Assembly (NCBI GenBank): GCA_021029095.1 | Contig: JAJOHG010000037.1 | Span: 62,001-126,000, forward strand | Length of the DNA: 64,000 nt | Reading direction: 5' to 3' | Origin: Phellopilus nigrolimitatus | Taxonomy: Eukaryota > Basidiomycota > Agaricomycetes > Hymenochaetales > Hymenochaetaceae | Shown: positions 9,188-23,169 of the stretch, one piece after another | Position numbering within the stretch: position 1 is the stretch's first letter | Layout of the letters: the number at the start of each line of letters is the position of its first letter | Position numbers and translations under genes: made by a program | Notes under the pieces: generated by a model | What the model was told of the DNA's origin: nothing | Database searches by the model: none | Seen by the model: only the letters and a program-made list of their open reading frames with translations

Positions 9188-11450
9188 ATGCAATCACCTC
9201 AGATTCTCGTGGTGCGCTCTCGCAGGCGCTTTTTCGGTTTATTTCTGCTGATTTCGTCTCCAGGTTGGCGCTGGTCCTGCAGGACTAGCTCTCGCGCTTT
9301 CTCTCCTCAAGAATGGTGTGGCAGTTCGCATCATTGAAAAAGACGCGCGTAATCATGTCGGAGAGAGGGGCGCTGGCGTCATAGTATGTTTCATATTCTA
9401 TCGATGCTTTCCAAATAAGCTCTCCTGAACTTCTGCATGAAGCCTCGCACCTTGGAAATAGAGCACTTTCTCGGTGTCGCGGACGACGTTCTCAAAGCGG
9501 GCATAAACATGCCAATTAGGCATGTCTTTGATCCCAACGACCCATACCGCATCATCAAATCCCAGCCTATGATGCAGGAGGTAAAGGAGACACCCGCTTT
9601 CCCCATTGTATGCAATTAGTCTCAAGCACTTTGGAAAACAATCTGAAGCTGAAGTTGCCTCCTGTATAGACACATGGTATCATGCTTGGCCAGTGGCACC
9701 ACCAAGCTATCTTCCGCAAGCACATCGCGGATCTCGGAGGGACGGTTGAGCTCGGAACGACGCTTGTCGGGATCGAACAGGACGAGAGCGGTGCGACTGC
9801 GGAGATCGTGCGAACCATCGACGGAGCAGAAGTTAAGGAGAAAATTAAATACACTTACATTGTAGGCGCGGATGGCGCTCGGAGTGCGTTTCACTTCTTA
9901 TCAGGTATATATGCAACAAAGCTGACATTATAAGCTTACAGGTACGGTGCGCAAGGTCCTCGGACTGAATTTTGTAGGCGAGACGCGCGAAGAGGGCATG
10001 ATGTACATTGTAGACGCTCGCGTTGAGGGAATTAACATTGAAGGACCTGAAGGAGAAAGAGTTGCGTCAATATATATATACAAACAAACGAGTTCCCTGA
10101 CATATTCAATTACTTCCTTTCAGCGTGCAAGTCTATATTTTTTCGGAGACCGGAAGAAAAAGATGTACGGAGTCCCGGACATATGGTGTATGTTGACTGA
10201 CGAGACCGGAACTACAGGGCGGGCCTTCGGGGTACGGCCAGGCCTGGTCACTTCCAAATAGTCTTTGCAGGGAATGAAGTAGACATTACGACCTTGAAAG
10301 CGAGAGGCGATAAGGAGGCTATCCAGACCCTACTCAACGACATCACGCAGCGCACTGATATAAAAATCACGGACATCACGTGGCAAAATGAGTGGAGGTA
10401 AGAATCAGACAGTGCTTTACTCGGATCTCTGAACGCCCACTACTTTAAGGCCAAATATTCGCATGGCAGAACGTTTCCATGTCGGACGGGTCTTTATTAT
10501 CGGAGGTAGGCTGAATTGAAAATATTTCCTTGTTGCATAGAATGTCTGACCAAAATCTAGACGCTGCACATGCTCATTCTCCGACTGGCGGGCAGGGCTT
10601 GAATTCGAGCATTCAGGACTCGGTAAGCCTGTTTGATCTCTGCTATGATATTGCGATCACTGAAGCTGCTCTTATATTCTAGTTTAATCTGGCCTGGAAA
10701 CTCGCGCTCGTCGTCAAAGGCCATGCACTTCCCGCCCTCCTTGACTCCTACGAGGTCGAGCGCGTCCCCGTCATCGCCGAGATGCTAAAGATTACGACAA
10801 ACCTGTTCAATCGTGTTTTCAGTATAGACACACAGCAGGCGCTCGCTCGGGCGGAGGCGTCCGCAGCCAGCGACCCCTATGACGACCTGTTCACCCGCGG
10901 CCGGAAGCTCTTCCAGCTCGATCTTAATTATCGCTGGAGCACCATCGTGCGCGACGAGCGGTACGCGGCGGCGGTGGAAAACGCGGGGGACGTGTATGGA
11001 GTCGAAGGCCACGACCTACGTGCAGGGGACCGTGCGCCCGATGCGCCAGGTCTTACGACACTTACTGCCAAAAACAGCTTGCCGCCCGCCGCACCGGTGA
11101 CCAGGCTCTTCGACGTCTTCAGCCCGTCCGCGCACACGGCGCTCGTCTTCTCACCGCGATCTGCGGGGGAGGCGCAGCCACTGCTAGACGCCCTGCGAGG
11201 CCTGCAGGCGGGGCTCTTCCGCAAGGTGCTCATCCTCCCCGCGGGTACGTCGCACGAGGGTGTACCGTTCTCAGACGTCGATATCGTCTTTGAAGATGCG
11301 GAGGGCCATGTGCTCAGGGGCTATGGCTTGGACTCTGCCGGCAACGCGCCGACTGTCATCTTGGTCCGGCCTGATGGCATGGTCGGCGCCTTTGCGAGGA
11401 GCGCTGCTGGAATCAAAGACTATCTTTCTGCGTTGTATGGGTCTGCATAG
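9188..11450 (+). CDS. FAD-dependent aromatic-hydroxylase-type monooxygenase, copy A
   Basis: Ten exons: 9188-9211, 9264-9383, 9443-9607, 9670-9883, 9942-10060, 10124-10164, 10218-10397, 10450-10505, 10561-10622 and 10683-11450, giving 582 aa in one frame. The class-A flavoprotein (PF01494, phenol/pentachlorophenol hydroxylase type) signatures are complete: the FAD dinucleotide motif VGAGPAGLALALSLL with the acidic IIEKDAR, the DG fingerprint YIVGADGARS, and the GD motif [23 protein letters not shown]-terminal thioredoxin-like domain (about 160 aa, starting [16 protein letters not shown]) closes the protein. Such enzymes ortho-hydroxylate phenolic substrates using NAD(P)H and O2; the substrate is not predictable. 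Exon 5 ends at an atypical GTTGCG donor, where copies B and C have GTACGT or GTATGT. This is the first gene of a head-to-tail array. Confidence 0.88.
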
Positions 11451-12372
11451 TCATTCGAGCTTGACCGTACGTTAATTATACATTTTCTCTACCAAACCCC
11501 ATTCAAAGTAATTTTTAGTTACATTTTTATTTCCAGAAATTCACGGTTCAGGTCTATATAGACATCCGCGGTATACGCTAAAAACATTAACATATTATCC
11601 GATGATCAGATCATACATATGCAGATACTTCCGTTAATCACCCGGCGGTCTATAGGATAATGAGTCATTGACCAATGGTGAGCCATTGACGTGAATCACT
11701 GTACGGCCTTTCGCCGCGGAAGATTCATGTGCCCATGAGTCACTGAAAATCGGGTTGAGTGTGGACGAATCCGGAGAGATGTTTGAGGACAGGCAACCGA
11801 TGACCATCCTAATCGCATCAACTCAAAGACAAGTCGACATTTGGTACGGAGCTTTACGGTAACGAAGATAACGTGCACTTTTTATCCTTTTATTTACCCC
11901 TTTTCCCCAGAAATGGAAGGGCAGCCCAGGAAAGGAAATGTGCTGACGTGAGCCTCCTGTTCACTCAAGCCGGGTATGTTGACTTCATTGATCCTGGCCT
12001 CTCATTAGCTAGCTCACGCAGCCGTGCATCCAACTTCCTTTTCAACAACTAGCTTCCACTAAGTGCGGGCTCAAAGCAAGATGTCGAAAAAGCGAGCACT
12101 GTCATCATTACTGGAAGGTGCTATTATGACCATCCGGTACGCATCAATCCGAAGCTGGACAGCCCATGACTTAATGACCATCATGGGCGCACCGATTTGA
12201 AGTTTCATAGTTAGGAAATTATCTTCGTCAGCCGACCATGTCGAGCCGGCTTGGATTGTCGATTGCTTCGTTGAGCAGCGCTCGGACAAACCCTCGCGAA
12301 TTACATAATGCCAATGTTCGAATATAAGCTGGGCATTAGGGTATCAACTGAACGCTCAATACCCAGTTGGCC
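11451..12372. promoter_or_regulatory. Intergenic region between monooxygenases A and B with a conserved upstream motif
   Basis: About 920 bp without a supportable gene. At 12171-12191 lies TTAATGACCATCATGGGCGC, repeated with one difference upstream of copy C (14975-14995). The following segment (ATTATCTTCGTCAGCCG) is also shared with the C promoter, showing that both promoters descend from one sequence. The core promoter with GCCAAT and an ATATAAG TATA-like site is at about 12306-12372. Confidence 0.45.
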
Positions 12373-14639
12373 ATGCACTCACCTCAGATTCTCGTGGTGA
12401 GCTCTCGCAGGCGCCGTTTCGGTTTATTTCTGCTAATTCCGTCTCTAGGTCGGAGCTGGTCCTGCAGGACTAGCTCTCGCGCTTTCTCTCCTCAAGAATG
12501 GTGTGGCAGTTCGTATCATTGAAAAAGACGCGCATAATCATGTCGGAGAGAGGGGGCGTGGCGTAATGGTAGGCTTCGTACTCGATTGATGCTCTTAGAA
12601 TAAGCTCTCCTGAACTTCTGCATGGAGCCTCGCACCCTTGAAATAGAACACTTTCTCGGCGTCGCGGACGACGTTCGCAAGGCGGGCTTAGGCATGCCAA
12701 TAATACATAACTTCGATCCCATCGACCCGTACCGCATCATCACAACCCAACCTATGATGGCGCACATGGAGGAGACGCCTGCTTTTCCTGTTGTAGGTCT
12801 CCAACCTCAAGCATTTTGAGATACGATCCGGAGCTAATGTTGCATCCCTTATAGACTCATGGTGTCATGCTCGGTCAGTGGCACCACCAGGATATTCTTC
12901 GCAAGCACATTGCGGATCTCGGCGGGACGGTTGAGCTCGGTACAGCGCTTGTCGGGATCGAGCAGGACGAGAGCGGTGCGACTGCGGAGATCGCGCGAAC
13001 AGTAGACGGAGTGGAAGTGAAGGAGAGGACTAAATATTCTTATATCGTAGGCGCAGATGGCGCTCGGAGTGCGTTTCGCTTCTTATCAGGTATATGTGCA
13101 ACAAAGCTGACATTAGAAGCTTATAGGTACGGTGCGCAAGGTCCTCGGACTGAATTTTGTAGGCGAGACGCGCGAAGAGGGAATGATGTACATTGTAGAC
13201 GCTCGCGTTGAGGGAATTAACCTTGAAGGACTTGAAGGAGAAAGAGTACGTCAGTTTCCACATACTTGCAAAAATGTACATGCATATAACTTCTTCAGCG
13301 TGTGAATTTGTATTGTTTCGGAGACCGGAAAAAGAAGACGTACGAATAAACGGACTTTGTCTTCGTGGTGTATGTTCGCTAATGCGACTATAACTGCAGA
13401 GCAATGCTTCTAACTACGAGCGAGCCTGGTCGCTTCCAAATGCTCTTCGCGGGGCCTGAAGTGGACTTTACGACCTTGAAAGCGAGAGGTGATCATGAGG
13501 CTATCCAGGACCTACTCAAAGACATCACACAGCGCACGGATATTATGGTTTCGGACATCACTTGGCAGTGCGAGTGGAGGTAAGAAACAGACAGAACGCT
13601 TTGATATTGCTTATTTGATACTGCTCTTAGGCCGAATATTCGCATGGCAGAGCGTTTCCATGTCGGACGGGTCTTCATCGTCGGAGGTAGTTTGACGCGG
13701 AAAAATCTCCTTGCTGTGTAAAACATATCTCACAGAAATCTAGACGCTGCACATGCTCATTCTCCGACCGGTGCGCAGGGCTTGAACTCGAGCATTCAGG
13801 ACTCGGTGAGCCGTTTATTCATATCTCTGCCTTGTCGTGATTCCCCAAGCTAAACATTTCGCTGTCAGTTCAACCTCGCCTGGAAGCTCGCACTCGTCGT
13901 CAAAGGACATGCGCTTCCCGCCCTCCTCGACTCTTACGAGGTCGAACGCGTGCCCGTCATCGCCGAGATGCTAAAGATCACGACTGATCTGCTCAATCGC
14001 GTTTCCCGGATTGACACGCAGCAAGCTCTTATGCGGGCGGAGGTATTCGCAGCCAGCATGCCCGATGTCGACGTATTAACCCGCGGCCGAAAGTTGTTCC
14101 AGCTGGATATCAACTACCGCTGGAGCACCATCGTGCGCGACGAGCGACATGCGGCGGACGCAGCGGAAAGCGCTGGGGACGTGTATGGAGTCGAAGGCCA
14201 CGACCTACGCGCAGGGGACCGTGCGCCCGATGCGCCAGGTCTTACGACACTTACTGCCAAAGACAGCTTGCCGCCCGCCGCACCGGTGACCAGGCTCTTC
14301 GACGTCTTCAGCCCGTCCGCGCACACGGCGCTCATTTTCTCACCACGATCTGCGGTGGAGGCACAACCATTGCTGGACTCCCTGCGGGGCCTGCAGGCGG
14401 GGCTCTTCCTCAAGGTACTCATCCTCCCCGCGGGTACGTCGCGCGAGGGTTCACCGTTCTCAGACGTCGATAGTGTCTTTGAAGATACGGAGGGCCATGC
14501 GCTCAGGGGCTATGGCTTGGATGCTGCCGGCGACGCGCCGACTGTCATCTTGGTCCGGCCTGACGGTATGGTCGGTGCCTTCGCGAGGAGCGCTGCCGGA
14601 ATCAAAGACTACCTTTCTGCGGTGTATGGGTCTGCATAG
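12373..14639 (+). CDS. FAD-dependent aromatic-hydroxylase-type monooxygenase, copy B
   Basis: Same ten-exon layout as copy A, starting MHSPQILV at 12373 and ending TAG at 14637-14639. The FAD motif VGAGPAGLALALSLL, substrate-domain segment VMLGQWHHQDILRKHIADLG, YIVGADGARS and [21 protein letters not shown] are all readable. The C-terminal thioredoxin-like domain ends [14 protein letters not shown]. The GERGRGVM segment differs from GERGPGVM of copies E and F, where Pro is usual near the FAD. B is very close to A, with identical long stretches in the C-terminal exon, so the duplication is young or homogenised by gene conversion. Function is as for A: hydroxylation of an unknown aromatic compound. 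Confidence 0.86.
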
Positions 14640-15014
14640 GCTTCGAGTCTGAACTTACGTTTTTAATACATAGACCTTACCAATCCCCATTCGAAGTAGT
14701 ATTTGTAATTACACTTTTATTTCGAGAAATCTGGCAGAACGCGCTGTTCAGGTCTAATTTCTCAAGAAGATTTGCCTGCGGTGTACGAGCAGAATTAAAA
14801 CAACAAGCACCTTATCCGATGATTTGATCTTACATTTTGCAGCACAGCCGTGGTCGACCGCGTGCGCAGACACGCGAAGCGAGACTTTCATCATAGGGAA
14901 GAAAGAAAAAGGACGAACTGACTGCGGACGTATCTCATGTCGAAATTCGAAGATAGACGACCATGATTTAATCATTAATGACCATCCTGGGCGCATCAGG
15001 CAGTGATGTCAGAA

Positions 15015-15123
15015 GGCAAGGCAAGGTACATCAAATTACTAGATTTGGACAAGTCATCATTCATTCGCAATTTCACATCCAAATCGAGTAATTGATGGCG
15101 AGATACCTTAAGGTCACCTTGCC
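15015..15123. mobile_element. Foldback MITE, copy 2, upstream of monooxygenase C
   Basis: A 109-bp palindromic insertion. The ends GGCAAGGCAAGGTAC.. and ..CACCTTGCC are inverted, and the inner arms are CAAATTACTAGATTTGGA and TCCAAATCGAGTAATTG. Comparison with the promoter of copy B shows that flanking sequence on both sides (the TGACCATC.TGGGCGCA motif and the TTATCTTCG segment) is continuous in B. This element is therefore a genuine insertion into the C promoter. Confidence 0.72.
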
Positions 15124-15289
15124 TGAAGTTATCTTCGGCTGCTGATGCGTGTTGAGTCGGCTTGAAGCTTCGTGCGCAACGCTCGGCAGTCTAAGAAAAG
15201 CGCTCACTGCTTAATGCCAATAATCAGATATAAGGGGGCGGTGAGCATAGGCTGTCAAGGCATCCACTGAACTTAGCTCTCAGTTAGCC

Positions 15290-17567
<2,278 letters not shown>

Positions 17568-17671
17568 TCATACGAGCCTGAGAATACTCTTTTTAAACCA
17601 GAAGCCCACTCATGGCATTGTAATTCCACTTTATTTTTTGAACAAACTAGCCGTGCGGATTGCTAATATTG

Positions 17672-18395
17672 GTCTTTATGGCGGAAGACGAATGTTCTGC
17701 CGGAATGCACTGCCGGGAGGACGATGACGAGCGAGCCAAACATGTCTTTGCTGCGTGGCGTGTCCTTGCAAGACTTGAAGAAGCCTTCCTATCCTGCAAG
17801 CCGTCAATGAGACTGGTAAGGTGTCGAAGAGAATCGGGGCGCACTGTATATGCTTAATTTATAGAGTTTGGTTCTGACGCTTTTAGCAGACTCATATAGT
17901 CTATCGCTCATTCTTTCCCGATCATCGTAAGGTTCGGATGACTCGGTATACTCGATCTGCTTCCCGTCCAAAAGACCGAAACGTATAGCATCGAGGATGG
18001 ATGCTCTTGACGAATTCCCTGTGAGATCGATCTTGATAGCAAATTTGTCTGCATCCAGTTTACCCGCCTTTCGGGTCGATTCGTCATAAACGTCTTCCTT
18101 GTTGCGGCCAAACTTGGCGGGCTCACATGCCCACGCGAGCCGTTCAAGGTCGCTCTCGGCCACATTGGAAAAGTCAACACGTCTGCGTATTATCTGTAAG
18201 TTCATTTTTCCTCAGAAGGGACAGTAGGACTAGAGCTCACCCAAGGCGATCGTCCTCTCCACTTTACAATAACAAGTCCTTGGCATTTAGCGGAAGTGTC
18301 CCTGAGCAGAAAGGCGGGTTGTTGTCGACCAGCGCGGTTCTTAAGACTCCAAGGAACTCTTCATCAGAATTTTTGGCTTGCTTCTTATCTGACAT
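17672..18395 (-). pseudogene. 2OG-Fe(II) oxygenase-like gene, 3'-truncated and mutated
   Basis: Starts MSDKKQAKNSDEEFLGVL at 18395. The family's N-terminal pattern is clear: PPFCSGTLPLNAKDLLLL, then after an intron GRVDFSNVAESDLERLAWAC, PAKFGRNKEDVYDESTRKAG and KLYKL. An in-frame TAA at about 18270 replaces the expected Tyr-Lys (LLL-stop-SGEDDRLG), consistent with a 3-nt loss. After a further intron the metal-binding region reads FFKSCKDTPRSKDMFGSLVI. The HxD iron motif expected at this point (usually FKxHxDTPR) has Cys in place of His. Homology ends near 17672, so the distal iron His and the 2OG-binding Arg are missing. It sits immediately downstream of monooxygenase C, in the opposite orientation. 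Confidence 0.72.
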
Positions 18396-18540
18396 GATAC
18401 GATGAGTATTCGGATAGAGTGTTACAGAGAATAAAGTTGAGGTGCTGTTCGTTATTTGCAGGTTCAAGTAGCTAGCTGAGTGTCCGCGACTCGTTTCCAC
18501 GATGACGTAAGCACAACACATTCTCTAAATTCCTTCATTA

Positions 18541-19180
18541 GGGACCTTCAGAGTAGAAACGAAACGCGTTTCCGTTTCCACTTCTGCCCTTATTAGGCAG
18601 GGACCGTTTCTCACGTAAGACGAGCCCGTTACACGGCTGTTACTACCAAATTGAGTATCTGGAGGATCGTTGCGTTGAGCCGTTGTCATCCCGCCGTGCC
18701 GCCGCTCGCTACAGAGCTCGGCAACGGTAAGCGACACACGGCATTCTCGGCAAATCACAGTTTGCGATGCCCCGGTTATTTCTTACATAACTGCATTATA
18801 TGGATGCTCGATCTCGGCACGCTCGGCAAGGTAGGTTCAGAAGAACTCAAACCATAATGTCAGTACACATTTGCAGTATGATTACTTATTCAGTATTAAC
18901 AACTCCTGGTAGGGTACATATGACTATAGCACTTGATAGTTTCTGTATAATAGGTTACATAATGTGAGCAGAAAGCAAAGCTAAGCGACAGACCGCCGGC
19001 TCGGTGAAATCGACTCAGCGAGACCGACGGTGCCGAGACGCCGAAGTCTTTTAAGAATGCGAGCTTCTTGTGACAAGACGTGACTTAAGATGAGTAAGCT
19101 TGCTTAGTGAGAAATGGCTCCTGCCTAGTAAGGACAGAAATGGAAACGGAAACGCGTTTCGTTTCTACTCTGAAGGTCCC
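18541..19180. mobile_element. TA-flanked MITE (Tc1/mariner-like)
   Basis: A 640-bp element with terminal inverted repeats: the left end GGGACCTTCAGAGTAGAAAC.. (18541 onward) is repeated in inverted form ending at 19180. The two ends match perfectly for 40 bp, and for 45 of 46 bp including one mismatch. It is flanked by TA on both sides (18539-18540 and 19181-19182), the target-site duplication of Tc1/mariner-type transposons. The terminal repeat contains the internal near-palindrome GAAACGCGTTTC. No transposase frame is present, so it is non-autonomous. Confidence 0.85.
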
Positions 19181-19390
19181 TATTCCTCACATTTTTGAGG
19201 CGCTTCTTTGTCACGTGGAAGCTGTAATTTATAAAAGAAAGGGAGACGTGCGATTGTAATATCCAGCATGTGTATCTTAGCATACCTAAAGAATTAAGTC
19301 GCAAGCGGATAGTACAATTCTATGAGGGTATACATGTATATGCGAACATTTCCAAGTCTGTATTCGATAACATCTAGAAGTTCGTCCATA

Positions 19391-21497
19391 TCAATGAAGT
19401 ACAGCGAGAAGCTTCTCGATTTCATTCCAGCACACGCCGTCCTGCTCCCAATTCTTCACAAGCTCCTCGCGGAAGCGCTTCACATTGGCTCGTTTGTTCT
19501 GACCATCCGTACCTCGAGCCTTAGTGAGTACGTCCCGTATCTCCCGCTCAAGAGCATCGACAGTTCCTTCCGGAGTACGGTCGCCGAGGCGGTGAACGGG
19601 GCGCAGCCCGTGTCCGCTGCGGATCTCGAACAGCTCGTAACCTAAGCCATGTGTAATAGTGAGATTGGCTGCATTACTCGGCTGGTCTGCGTCGAACGGC
19701 CAGCAAATCCTGGAAAAAGCATATTGTGACGTCGATGAGAAGAAATCATCATTGTAATGCTAATATTGGACGTACAGAGGCACACCCGCGCAAAGCGCCT
19801 CCATGACTGAATTGTGTCCGCAGTGTGAAATGAACCAACCACATGCCTGTATATATTATCAGTTCGCGAGCTTCAACGTGCTTGTACTTAGATATACGCG
19901 CCTCGTGATTTAAGATGGCTTCCTGTGGAAGCCAGTCCGACATGTATCCAAGCCCAGAGGACTCTATTTTGGTCCTAAGTCCCTCTGGAATATCGGAGGG
20001 CGACGTCGCAAGGCTAAAAAGCTGAATAACGTCAGGCCTGAAGAGTACCCAGCAGAACAGAATAAAATATCTTACGAAGGGAAAGCCGAGATCGATCAAG
20101 GCATTGATGGCAGCCCAAATTTTTTCAGGTTCTGTCGTCCACCATATAGAGCCAAACGAGAACTGGAGTGATATCAAATCGATAACCGCAATACAGAACG
20201 AGAAAGCTTTCCTGACATAGATAACCGAGTTTGCGCCATGTTTCTTTAGCGCAGCGTCGAGAAAAGAGTCCACTTCAAGTGCCACAGGTGAGTTATCCTT
20301 GTCGTTATGAATGATAGGAAAGTTGAAAGGGCCGGGGCAGATGACAGGTCGTTCGTCAAACCATTTCTGGATCACTTCAATGGCAGGCTTTTCGAAGAGA
20401 GGGGTAGAGTTTATAACAATTCCGTCGCACTCGTTAAAGAAACTAAAATGACGTGAGTTCAACGGTTTTTACTGTCTAAGTTTTGACTTACGTATGCACC
20501 GGCGCGCATAAAAAAGCACCCGTTCGATCAAAGAAAGACTTGAAAGATTGGTCAGATAAAAACCAGATGGTGACACAAGGGAGAAAGTGGCTTACAATCT
20601 GAGGAGAATACTCGTAATCATACATAGGCGGGATACCAGGTATGGTGATGAGTTCCCCGTCAGTCCTGCGAAATATCTGCCGCGAAAAAGTGAACAACAG
20701 CTTTCATAAGACTTATAAGCTAACGCACTCTATCGGCTTCATCACTGGCGGCTTTCTCGTCTTCGTGAGATATCGTAGCCAGTTTTGCAAGCAAGTCGCC
20801 ACCACCTCCGAACTCCTCAGGTCCAAAAAGAAAAAGAAAAGCGGCAACGGCACTCGATTCGAAAGCATAGATCGGGACATCTTTTCCGCTTACTTCTCTG
20901 ATACCTTTCAAAGCATCATACGCGAAAAACTGCGCGAAGAGTATGATTTAGCGAACACGTGACTAGACTAATAGATAAAAAGAAATGCCAAACATCGAGA
21001 ATGACCAGCTCAGGTGATTTGATGCTATCGTATACCACCTTACTTCCTGGGTGTGTTTTAATAGGCTCGCCAGCGACGAGCGTCTTGTATCCCTCGAGAA
21101 AATTGGCCTCGAGAAGACTATGACATAAAGGCACAGTATCAGATTCCAGTCCGACAACCCTTCGTTGTCACGAAAAAAGACGAATGTAAGTTTAATAACG
21201 GAAGACTAGAGCGGAACACACCTGATCAATTCCCTTAAGGAATTCTCACTGCCAAGCAAAAACTGGGTATCGAGTTCCTTGATTGTCCTCTCGAACAAAG
21301 ACAGTGGAACAAAAAGCGTTGCATTAACGGGTCGAAGCCGGACAACTTTCGCAAGAAGCGCGCATGCAGGTTTCACATGACCTAGTATCTGATAAGCATA
21401 CTTGGTTGATATAGATAGATAGCATTTACAACATACTCCATGCTGCGATTGGAAAGGCGACAACATGGCCTGGAGAGACGGAAGCGTTTACGGACAT
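19391..21497 (-). CDS. UDP-glycosyltransferase (GT1 family)
   Basis: A multi-exon gene starting MSVNASVSPGHVVAFPIAAW at 21497. The second exon begins SHVKPACALLAKVVRLRP, the typical N-terminal acceptor-domain start of basidiomycete GT1 enzymes. Further segments are ECDGIVINSTPLFEKPAIEV, SFGSIWWTTEPEKIWAAIN, YMSDWLPQEAILNH, and the donor-binding region GWFISHCGHNSVMEALCAG joined across an intron to CWPFDADQPSNAANLTI. The ending NWEQDGVCWNEIEKLLAVLH stops at TGA 19391-19393. The HCGHNS and D-Q motifs that contact UDP-sugar are intact, and no stop was found inside the exons I could join. The usual role is glucosylation of small hydroxylated molecules, which would fit the neighbouring hydroxylases (inference). 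Confidence 0.82.
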
Positions 21498-21766
21498 GGC
21501 TAAGAATGATGGGTAAAGGATAATGGGGGGAGATCGTGAACGGACAAATCGGGTAGATTAGTAAGCAGGTAGCATATAGGCTGACTGCTTGTATCTTGCT
21601 ATCTATCGCGTTTGCTCACCCTCTGTGTGCGTTTAGACGTCTGATTTTCCGTTGCAACTTACTCAGGAGATCGACGCGAACGAGAAAATGGCTAAATAAA
21701 AGTGTATTTGCCCAACAAACTGCACACTCGACTTATGTAACGCAATAGGCTCATCACGAGTCCCGA

Positions 21767-22299
21767 TCACTGAAGCTGCTCTTATTATTAAATTCTAGTT
21801 TAATCTGGCCTGGAAACTCGCGCTCGTCGTCAAAGGCCATGCTTCTCCCTCTCTCCTCGACTCCTACGAGGGCGAGCGCATCCCCGTCATCTCCGAGATG
21901 CTAAAGATCACGACAAACCTGTTCAACCGTGTTTTCAGGATAGAGACACAGCAGGCACTCGCTCGAACGCAGACGTCCGCAGCCAGCGGCCCCGATGACC
22001 ACATGTTCAGCCGCGACCGGAAGCTCTTTCAGCTCGACTTCAACTACCGCTGGAGCACCATCGTGCGCGACGAGCGGCATGGCGCGGACGCGGCGGACAG
22101 TGCGGAGGGTGTGTATGGAGCCGAGGGTCACGACCTACGTGCGGGGACCGTGCGCCCGATGCGCAGGGGCTATGGCTTAGACGCTGCCGGCGCGTCGCCG
22201 GCAGCGTCCTGGTCCGACCTGACGGCATGGTCGGCGCCTTCGCGAGGAGCGCGACCGGAATCAAAGACTATCTCTCTGCAGTATATGGAAATGCATAGG
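21767..22299 (+). pseudogene. Truncated fourth monooxygenase copy (D)
   Basis: Only the last exon of the monooxygenase family is present. Homology begins inside the preceding intron (GATCACTGAAGCTGCTCTTA, as in copy A) and continues with [15 protein letters not shown] and [15 protein letters not shown]. At about 22163 the sequence jumps from GTGCGCCCGATGCG directly to CAGGGGCTATGGC. About 265 bp of the thioredoxin-like domain are lost at an ATGCGC microhomology. The frame is then shifted and the original end is not read correctly. No upstream exons exist nearby. Confidence 0.85.
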
Positions 22300-22300
22300 A

Positions 22301-23169
22301 ATCCAAGTCTGAGAATATTCTTTTCATATGTATATCTTGCGAAAGGCTTTGCAAATTGCAGTTTCTAATACATATTTCACGTGGAATGCACGTGACTGTC
22401 AACGTATGATGTCATCCGCTCGAGTAAAAAAAGAAAAAAGGGAAACGGAGATGTTATACAGCAATTTCATTGGCATCTGGTATCTCAGTATCAAATATCG
22501 GAATATCGACAGCTACGACGTAACAGGAAAGAGACGGAAAAGGGAGAAAGATACGATGAGAGCAAGACGAGCGGGTGGTAGATTAGCTGGTGAGGGGAGG
22601 AGAATCCTGGACAAAACAACGAAGAGACGGAAAGGGAGGAAGAGAGAGGGATACGGCAACAGAAGTTGAGAATGGCATGGTGTGATGTGTCAGGGGTAGG
22701 GAGAACAGGGTTAGGTGCAGGGCGGGGTGGGAGAAAGGCGAGGAAGAGCAGGAAGAAAGAACCGGAGGTCGTGGCTATCGTTAATGTTAAAGTTATTTAC
22801 GGAAGAGAAAGCAAAGGCCAGAAGAAAGAGAAAAAAAAGGAGAGAAAGGAAGAGCAGCGCAGGCGCGGGTGCAAGAGGCTAGAAGATGGGGTGCAAGACA
22901 GAGGAACGGGGCGAAACGAATTAGGTGTGCGACCATAGCATAGCGAAGAAATACTAGAATAACAACGCGCAAAGGGAAAAAGAAAGAGGAAAGGAGGAAG
23001 ACTCGGCGGAGGACAAAAGAACAGCTGCGTTTACACCCCTTCAAAAACAAAAAAGATTGGAAAGAAAAGGACCCGCGTCCGCAAGACGAGAATACCGGAA
23101 TGATTGCATGAGCTCAGCGTTGCACGGTCGCAATGGAGGTCGGAGTCAATCCTAGATTCACTGCTGCAC
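22301..23169. other. Purine-rich low-complexity stretch
   Basis: Long runs of A and G on the + strand (e.g. near 22420-22660 and 22800-22870, AAGAAAGAGAAAAAAAAGGA) give basic reading frames with no recognisable domain. It lies downstream of the Ser/Pro-rich gene on the minus strand and may include its 3' UTR. No gene is supported. Confidence 0.5.

Noticed and set aside
22328..22938. Basic reading frames in the purine-rich stretch
   Set aside because: Lys/Arg/Glu-rich translation of AG-rich DNA without any domain, splice support or homologous copy.
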